This document shows, piece by piece, positions 56,827 to 64,000 of a DNA stretch of 64,000 bases; the stretch's first letter is position 1; the number at the start of each line of letters is the position of its first letter. The notes under the pieces were generated by a model. It was not told the DNA's origin, searched no databases, and saw only the letters and a program-made list of their open reading frames with translations. This DNA is from Isoetes taiwanensis (Eukaryota > Streptophyta > Lycopodiopsida > Isoetales > Isoetaceae). The stretch spans positions 620,001 through 684,000 of the forward strand of contig JAJEKV010000183.1 of assembly GCA_021234155.1 (NCBI GenBank). Direction: 5' to 3'. Both the position numbers and the translations under genes were made by a program.

Positions 56827-57297
56827 TCATTCATTTGCATCACCATCTGCAACACAAAAAATTAATTGATTAAGAAGTTTGATTAACAAAAAATTGATTA
56901 AGAAAATAAATAAAACATGCATACCATTTATGAGCGCCATGAACTCCTCAAAGTCGGCGGATTCGTCTTCAATTTCTGCTTCTTCTTCTTCTTCTTCTTC
57001 TTCTTCTTCTTCTTCTTCTTCTTCAGTAGACCACTCGTCTTCTTCTTCTTCTTCTTCCCCTTCCCACCCTTGAAGAACATAGTCCTGCTCAGAAAGTTCT
57101 GATTCCTCATTTTCTGATTCCTCATAAGAAGAATCAGAAAGTGAGGAATCGGAAGAATCAGAAAATGTTGAGGCAGTAGAGTGGACACTAGAGGAGGCAA
57201 GTAGAGTGGGCAGTGGTGGGAAGAGCAGAGGGAACACCTTTTCGAGGCCAAGTAAGCGCCTCTTGGGAGGTGACCTCCGGGTCCTCGCTAGTTGCAC
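56827..57297 (-). CDS. Acidic low-complexity ORF, doubtful
   Basis: 156-residue frame with a basic N-terminus, a Ser-rich middle (SDSSDSSLSDSSYEE) and a poly-Glu stretch produced by the TTC microsatellite at 56970-57023. The C-terminal part is hydrophobic. No known domain. It may be an exon remnant connected with the transposase upstream on the same strand, or no gene at all. Confidence 0.25.
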   Translation of the reverse strand: MQLARTRRSPPKRRLLGLEKVFPLLFPPLPTLLASSSVHSTASTFSDSSDSSLSDSSYEESENEESELSEQDYVLQGWEGEEEEEEDEWSTEEEEEEEEEEEEEEEAEIEDESADFEEFMALINGMHVLFIFLINFLLIKLLNQLIFCVADGDANE

Positions 57298-57839
57298 GTT
57301 TCATGGCTTGGGCGAAGGATTGGGCAGAGGAATTGGGAAGGATTGGGAAGGATTGCGGAGGAATTGGGCGAAGAATGGGCAGAGAATGGGCGGAGCGTGA
57401 GCTTGTAAGAAGAGCTTATGCTTAGGCGCCTCGTGCTTAAATCCTATGCTTAGGCGCGTCAGTGTACGAAAAACCTCACACGTGCCAGAACAATTAATTC
57501 GTAACCAGGCTTAAATATTTCGTATGACCAGTCGAATTGACACATGTCACATCGAGGAAATGCCTTGACAATATAATTTTGCCAAGAATGTTGGGATAGT
57601 GATGGTACCAAAATAAATAATTGAATCTTATTCCAATGTCACAAATCTACATTCTTAAACAACAATTCAATCTTCATTTCGAAGTACATGTCCATGCACA
57701 CCACCTTTGTGCATCCTCACTATTATTAATATATATACACATGTGTGCTTACATGCTTAGGTGCTGGAACAACAAATCACTTGAAAAGAATTACATCAAT
57801 TTGGTTAAGTGTCAAAGAATTACAATGTTATTGGGAGAC
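57298..57839. other. Spacer with short GGAAGGATTG repeats
   Basis: Repeats near 57310-57390 (TTGGGAAGGA units) and a pair of GCTTAGGCGC motifs at 57420-57460. No gene. Confidence 0.4.
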
Positions 57840-60290
57840 TGGCCATAATTTTTTCATTGGTCTCCTGTGAAATTTTGTACATGTCCATGCCTTCTATTTT
57901 GTCCATATCAATTTTAGGATATCTTACCACATGGCTGTGCAGGGAGGCTTCGGGTTGTTTAGTGAGCAACATGTACTTGAAATTACCCAAGAATTGTTAA
58001 TACAGTCCACTTAAGATAACCTCATGCACTCCAAATTTTTGCCCCCATCCATCTTTGTATGAATCTTCAAGTGTGCATTTGGGTTCTGTGCACTTGAGGA
58101 TGTAGAAGTCTACACCCTCTGAATTGTCTACCTTAGCATTCACTGCAAAATTGTCACCTACCTCTACCAAATTACTGATCCATTCATTGGCTTGTTCAAG
58201 AGTTTCCTTTTTCTTCTCAACTCCTGGCTTTAAGTCAGTTACCTCCCACTTTCAAAACTACCTGTATTGATGCAGGAGTCCCAATTCTGATCCATGCAAA
58301 ATAAGCAGAAACATGACAGGCATCTATGAGCAAGCCTGTTTGGTCTACTCCTGCGGACCGGTCTGATACAGTGAATCTTCTTTGTGCCTTTAAGTGTTTC
58401 AATTTCATATTCTTGCATGTTTGCCACAACAGCAGGTTCAATTTCCCAAAAATATCTTTTGATCTCATCTGTTTCATCAACCGGTAGATCGCTAAAATAT
58501 GTACACGAGAAATTTTACAATATCTTTAGCATGCCTCGGTTGCACACCATTGGGTTTGAGTTGTTCCTTACTTAGCGACCTTTTGATAACATTACACCAC
58601 CATCATGTTCACCTTTACCATGAGCGGTGGCAAAGTAGTTCCACACTATTTCCTTGTCATTCATTATGAAGTACCTGCCTAAGAAAAAAAAGGTTTTCTT
58701 GACTTGAATTGTGATGAGCGACCATCACTCCAAACCCAATGCTTCTCATACTCTATTTCCTGTTCCTTAAGCCATGCAACATGCTTTTGTAGGCAAGGTG
58801 TACCACAAACAATGAGTCATGCACTTTATCATCGAAATGTAAAAGTGAGTCTCTTTTATGATCTTCCTACCATTGTTGAATCTATTCCCGATCTGCTCCA
58901 ATCTTACGTTTCTTTTTTTTCTTCTTTTTGACGGTCTTCTTCATGCCATCGTGAACAGGGAATATCAGCACTTTTGTCATGTCTATATGTTATGTGAACA
59001 AGTATAGAAACTTGAATTACGTATGCAGTCGTTATTTGGGGCTCATTGCGGATCTTGATCTTTGTAATTTTTCTGCAAAGTCAATAACAGATACAATTGT
59101 ATCCGAAATGATGACACACCTTCGTTTAAACCGATTGGTCTGCCAATGTGCTATGTAATTGTGTGGAACAAAATCTGATATTACCTTCTTCACATCCTCT
59201 TGAAACTCTTTTGGGACTTCTCTCATACGTACTAATCTTTAAGACAGGGTTTGTACCTCAAAGCCTTTCTTGGATCCCCGAATTCGGGTCTCCGGGTCCA
59301 CGGGTTGCTTTTCAAATGTCTTCCAAGTAACTAGTAATGAACCCGTGCCATCCATTTCACGTGGATATTTTCTAATTCTATCCAACCCACGCCAACATTA
59401 GCGGTTATGATCAAACCACTCCTCATCATCACCTTTTGCTGCGGACCACTTGTTTCCATAAATCATCGGGTGCACTTGATTGTATGCTCCTTGGCTGCAC
59501 ATTCTAGGCTAGGGCCACAAACCTCACAGTGACAGTTGCAATTGTCATGAACTCCACCCGATTTTCTCGCTCATTTCAATCCCGCATGATGTATTCAAAT
59601 TTCAAGTGGTAGATGCAACACCATGTATGCTCTCAATGATCCTCCTTACAAAACTTCGGTTTCAACTTCTCAAAAGTGCGCAATGCAATTTTGATATGAG
59701 GATTCCCCTCTCTAAACCCACGAGGTAGAATTGCAACCTAGGGAAATCGTGTGAATGCCAAATAAATGCTACATATAATGAACCCTACAATATAGGATGA
59801 ATACTTACTTGGCGGACTTCAAGAAGGTGAATTGGATGTTCCATCTTTATTCCTCTCTCGATACATACCTCCTCCGTCTTTCTTGTATGGAGAAACTCTT
59901 GTATTTTCTCGTCGAACTTGAGAACAGCTTCTCTATTGTAATCTAACATGCTATCCATCCGCTTCCTCCTCCCGAACATTGACCAAGGTCCTTCCCCTTT
60001 GTTAGCTTGCACCCTTCTTTGAAAAAGCATTTGAAATTGTTTTTAAGGGATGCCGAGCAATCCGGCCACTACGTTTGATTCAATGGCTTGACACCATTTG
60101 TACCTGTTCTTTGCCATTATCAGGTGGACTTCCTTGCACCTAAGCATGTCATGATTCCTCTCATACTTATGTTCTTGCATTGTTTCCTTCAAATTCTTCA
60201 CCATTTGCTTTCGGCCATAGTAACCCTGCTTAGATTTCTTTATAGAAGCAATTGGTAAATCCCTTGCCCTCAAAAAGAAGCATCAAGGAT
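57840..60290 (-). pseudogene. Unclassified DDE-like transposase remnant
   Basis: A string of minus-strand frames in correct order. 60273-60043: YGRKQMVKNLKETMQEHKYE. 60030-59785: VQANKGEGPWSMFGRRKR. 59226-59032: VPKEFQEDVKKVISDFVPHN, then AHWQTNRF and SVIDFAEKL. About 58760-58700: WVWSDGRSSQFKS. About 58610-58560: VIKRSLSKEQLKPNG. 58200-57840: GVDFYILKCTEPKCTLEDS and ASLHSHVVRYPKID. From memory these match a widespread transposase-like family whose hallmarks are (HN)(F/Y)..WQ...F, V.DF.EN and SD...SQFKS, with Asp residues that could form the catalytic core. The family is, to my knowledge, not placed in a named superfamily. Frames are broken many times. Confidence 0.6.
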
Positions 60291-60900
60291 CGGCCTTTGT
60301 CATTGTCATCAACATTTGTACTAATTTGGTTGAATACTTCAAAAATTGCTCCCTGAAATTTTCTCTTATTCTAGTATCCACTCGGCCTCAATTTCTTATT
60401 CTTCTTTGAAGGCGAATCTTTAGAAGGGGAATTCTTCTTCATTGCTACCTTCTTTGCATACAATCTCGCCTCGATCTCTCTTCCTTCTTTGCATCAATGG
60501 CTTTGTAAAATGAACAGGGGAGAGGAATTGGGTTTCATCTATCGGTTACGTGTATTGCAAAATTGGTGAGGGCAAATTGTTGAATTTTGGTTCAGGCAAT
60601 TCTTGGAAACAATTAGTCCCTCCATTTTGCTTGAATTCAAGATGGGTAAGCCCGCCATCCACCTAATATGGCGGGCTGTGTATTCATGTTTCCGGCACCA
60701 TTCAAGCTCATGATTCTCTCACCACATTTCATTTGCCAAGACCCTACATGTCAATTGATCAATCACGCACGTCGTGTTTAAAACACGCCGATTTTAAGCA
60801 CTTGTAAGCGGCGTCCGGAGGGTAATTTCTGCTACCCAGTACCGATTTTGCATCCATATGGAGGTGTGGTTTTTCTTGCATATGCTGTAGCTTTTCCTAA
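60291..60900. other. Spacer upstream of the transposase remnant
   Basis: Some coding-like minus-strand sequence may extend to about 60500, but it is too broken to assign. No terminal repeat could be fixed. Confidence 0.3.
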
Positions 60901-60908
60901 GGAGCTGT

Positions 60909-60934
60909 CGTTTTTTTTTTTTTTTTTTTTTTTT
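60909..60934. repeat. Poly-T run
   Basis: Uninterrupted run of about 26 T followed by an AAGGATGTGTTGTTTTCT-like irregular repeat to 61075. Could be the tail of a minus-strand retroposon, but no TSD was found. Confidence 0.7.
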
Positions 60935-61191
60935 AAGAATGTGTGGTTTCTTAAGAGGTGTAGTTTCTTTCTTAAGGATGTGTTGTTTTCTCAAGCGGTA
61001 TGGTTTTTTGAAGGGATGTCTTTTGAAGGTGGTGTTTTTTAAGGTAGTGTTTTTTTGACCTGTGGTTTTTTTATGGTTTTCTAAGATTCCATGTATGATC
61101 AAGTTGTCCACATGCCATTATTGCCACAAAATGGTAGCATACAAGAGCTATATGCATGCTTGACACACTTCACTAGCATTTGACTTCATAC

Positions 61192-61228
61192 ATGTGTGTG
61201 GGTGTGTGTGTGTGTGTGAGAGAGAGCT
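61192..61228 (+). repeat. GT/GA microsatellite
   Basis: GTGTGTG run followed by AGAGAGAG. Confidence 0.9.
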
Positions 61229-62599
61229 TGCAGAGCGTGAAACTTGAAGACATTCATCACTTGGCAACTTGTAGCGAAGAACCAAAGATGGACACCGGTT
61301 TGGCATCAAATATTCAAGGACATTTGATCATGTAAGCATCATGAACACTTAAAGTCAAAGGTTGAAGATCCCAAAGTTAAAGGTTAGAAGACCACTCGAA
61401 ATTCAATGGTACTTTGTATGATTCAAGCTTTTGCCATGATGTTACTTCTTAAGGCATGATTTGCTATTTCCCAAGGCTTTACTACCATCGTTCCACCCAA
61501 AAAAATCATCTCTTTATACATCTTTTCCTCCCCTTTCATACCATTGCGATTTGTCGAGACCAAAGTTAGCAAGACCATTTTTCCCAGTCAAAAGTACACC
61601 ATTCATCCATCACATATGAGAAATTGCTAAAATTCCATCCAATTTTGCCATTTCTAAAGTCCAAAACCATATTCTCTCTAAAAAACAAAGATATAGAGCG
61701 AAAGTACAACTTTAACATGACATTCCTAGAAAAGGCAAAAAGTTGGCCTAAAAATCTCAAAATCCAAGCACCATTGTGGATACATATCAAAGGTTCCATT
61801 ATATCACCCCCACACCATCACCATGTCATATCCATGTCACAAAAATTTTTTGACTAGGAGGAAAGTTGTTTGCTAATTTTCTTGCCACATCACCACCCTC
61901 ACATTGCCATGTCACCCTTTTCTTGCCAAGTCATCACATTTGTTGCAAAATCACCCATTATTGCCCTAAAAGAAAATGTTTATAATCCATATTTTCTTAT
62001 TCCAAAGTGTTAATGGGCTTTCAAAAATTGAATTTGGCCAAATTTAGACCCCCAAAATCGACTTCTTGGGATGCGTGCAAAATAGAAAATGGCAAAACTA
62101 GCATATCTACTCCAGGCTTGCCTATATCTAGTTTCCTCTTATCCCCTTCTGCCACAACATCATAAAAAAACTTAAAAATCTTAAGTTCTAAGTCATTGTT
62201 GCAAAGTGGCAGTCTGTCAGCCGGAAATCGATTTTTGAGGTCACATGTGCATGTTTCTTGCTGAGAAAACCTGATGCACTGTGCTTGCAAGCATGTCAGA
62301 GATATCTCTCGGTGTCAGAATTGAAAGGATATCTCATTTGCTCATCTGCAAAAATTTGAATTCTGCCAGGAACATTGACCTTATTTTGATACGGTCAAAT
62401 TGTCAAAATTGAATGGGTTCTGCATATGTTTTTTGGGGCCACACTTTTGGCCATAGATTCTTTGCATATTAGAGCACTTGTTTGAACTGAAATGGCATCA
62501 AAATTGGGGATTGTTTGTGCGTGGCATAAGTTTTGCTTAGAGTGGCTTTTCTTGGTTTTGGGAAATCACCTTGAAACTTGACTTCTTTGTATTATTTGC
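61229..62599. other. Non-coding region
   Basis: AT-rich; open frames up to 89 residues without recognisable domains. Irregular CCATGTCAC/TTGCCACATCACC repeats near 61800-61960. Confidence 0.4.
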
Positions 62600-63360
62600 A
62601 TTGAAACACGCCACCTAAGCTCCAACATGCCAACGTGGCTCCAATATTCCAATTCAAATATTAATGGCCTAAAAATGCCATTTCTAATGAAATATTTTTT
62701 AATGGTATACTTGATTTCATGTGTTATTTTTTATGGTTCAAATGTTGTGCCCCTAGGATCTACCATTTGGCTCCGCACATGCCACGGCCAAGGTGGCTCA
62801 AACTTGCCACGTGAGATCCAACATGCCACCTAGGCTCCAACATGCCGAGGTGGGTCAAACATGCCACCTAGGCTCCAATATTCCAAGGTGGCTCAACCAT
62901 GCCACATGGGCTCCAACATGCCAAGGTGGCTCAAACATGCCACCTGGGCTCCAACATGCCAAGGTGGCCGTGGCTCCAACATGCCAAGATGGCTCAAACA
63001 TGCCACGTAGGCTCCAATGTGCCAATATGGCTCCAACATTGCAATTCAAACGTTAATGGCCTAAAAATGCTATTTCTAATGAAATATTTTTTAATGGTTT
63101 AATTGATTTCACGTGTTATTTTTATGGTTCAATTATTGTGCCCATAGGATCTACCATTTGGCTCCGCACATGTCACGTGGGCTCCAGCATGCCAAAGTGG
63201 CTCAACATGCCAAGGTGGCTCAAACTTGCCACACGGGCTCCAACATGCCATCTAGGCTCCAACATGCCAAGGTGGTTCAACCATGCCCCATGGGCTCCAA
63301 CATGCCAAGGTGGCTCAACCATGCCACGTGGGCTCCAACATGCCATCTAGGCTCCAACTA
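62600..63360 (+). repeat. Minisatellite with higher-order duplication
   Basis: Units of about 33-36 bp, CTCCAACATGCCAAGGTGGCTCAAACATGCCAC-like (each half contains CATGCCA). The array is present twice, each time preceded by a unique block with AATGGCCTAAAAATG (62663 and 63055), giving a period of about 395 bp. The regular frames in it are a by-product of the repeat. Confidence 0.9.
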
Positions 63361-63515
63361 CGTTTTGTTCTCTTTGTAGGGTTTACGTTATGGAGGTCAA
63401 GTTTTGGTTGTTTGCACTTGGGACATGGTTGAGAAGTTGAAGTTGAAGACATGAAGCAATCGGAACTGACAGAATGGGGTTTGGATCTATTCTCCTCCCG
63501 TTGTGGCAATTATAA
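63361..63515 (+). repeat. Diverged relative of the element A 1.1-kb repeat
   Basis: GGTTTACGTTATGG, TTGGTTGTTTGCACTTGGGACATGG, AACTGACAGAATGGGGTTTGG and CTCCTCCCGTTGTGGCAA occur in the same order and spacing as in 33670-33800 and 35900-36030. It shows the repeat is not confined to element A. Confidence 0.7.
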
Positions 63516-64000
63516 GTCAAGAGCTAATTGTATACAAATTATCCTTAATAGAAGTGCCCAAAAGAGTTGGAATTGTTGACCAAGCACAGACCTTTCAGAC
63601 TTGTGACAATTGAAATCATGCAAAGAAACCCTTATAAAGCTCGAGATCCAAAAAATTGCTTGCTGATTTTCTGTGAAAGTTCGTTGACAGAATATTTGAT
63701 CCACTTTGAACTCATTTTTCTCCTTCGTCCCAGTCCCAGATTAGGCCAAGTCTTTTTCAATATGTTCCTACAACTTTTATTTGGTAGTAATTTCAAAAAT
63801 CATCCAAAAATGTTCAGTAAAGCTCGAGATATCATCATTTGAGTGTGCAAACCTTTTTTTTTATCTCAAAGAAGTGCACTGATCAAGTTTTCTTCCAAAT
63901 TTGAACCCAATTTTCTCGAACATCCCAGATCCAAATTGAGCCAAATTTTTTTTTACATCTCATTCAAAAGTTTTCTCTTGTTCCTCTAAAAATCATTTAA
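63516..64000. other. Non-coding end of window
   Basis: AT-rich; two imperfectly repeated blocks of about 190 bp, with CTCGAGATC and TCCCAGATCCAAATTGAGCC-like elements. No gene recognised. Confidence 0.4.

Noticed and set aside
56928-57251. Poly-Lys/poly-Ser frames over the TTC repeat
   Set aside because: They are other readings of the same trinucleotide microsatellite.
62793-63379. Repeat proteins with CH...SNMP periods
   Set aside because: Translation of the minisatellite in several frames; no start context or domain.

Overview
The window is repeat-dominated nuclear DNA of a land plant. The evidence is two relics of L-type lectin receptor kinases, a plant-type CACTA (En/Spm) TNP2 transposase with introns, a Ty3/gypsy element with a tRNA-Gln-type primer site, and Helitrons with CTAG ends. 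Heavy nesting, non-L1-type LINEs and an unclassified transposase that I associate from memory with seed-free plants point to a large genome such as a fern or lycophyte. That placement is inference. I see no intact host gene, rRNA or functional tRNA.

Layout. 1-1405: LINE fragment (-). 1917-3990: lectin receptor kinase relic 1 (-), with an inverted repeat beside its 5' end. 4150-4289: LINE 3' end with an ATTCT tail. 4860-6449 continuing at 20142-20945: exons of an unrecognised minus-strand gene, split by a 13.7-kb Ty3/gypsy element (6450-20141, TSD GTGAG). That element is itself interrupted in gag by a 2.7-kb Helitron (14301-17036). 20946-22173: LINE 3' half ending in a TTCC tail. 22247-23578 and 41943-43380: two halves of one CACTA TNP2 gene. 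Between them lies an 18.4-kb CACTA-like element A (23579-41942, TSD CTA), which carries a second, 9.4-kb CACTA element B (24284-33676). B contains a 5'-truncated LINE (27783-31337, 13-bp TSD). 43500-45010: lectin kinase relic 2. 47803-48840: second copy of the first LINE. 49453-56111: two Helitrons head to tail. 57840-60290: decayed unclassified transposase (-). 60300-64000: simple repeats and minisatellites.

Insertion order can be read from the nesting. TNP2 was split by A; A's 1.1-kb repeat array was split by B; B received a LINE. Separately, the minus-strand gene was split by the Ty3 element, whose gag was then hit by a Helitron. Removing each insert restores reading frame or repeat continuity, so boundaries are known to the base in several cases.

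The most unusual coding feature is the Ty3 element's domain order: a second RNase H with all four catalytic acidic residues lies before the reverse transcriptase, while the usual RNase H after it has lost its first catalytic Asp. A caution applies to every 'pseudogene' here: differences between near-identical copies repeatedly have CAG/CTG in one copy and CG-containing variants in the other, including at frameshift points. This looks like consensus error at methylated CHG sites, so some frameshifts may not be real.
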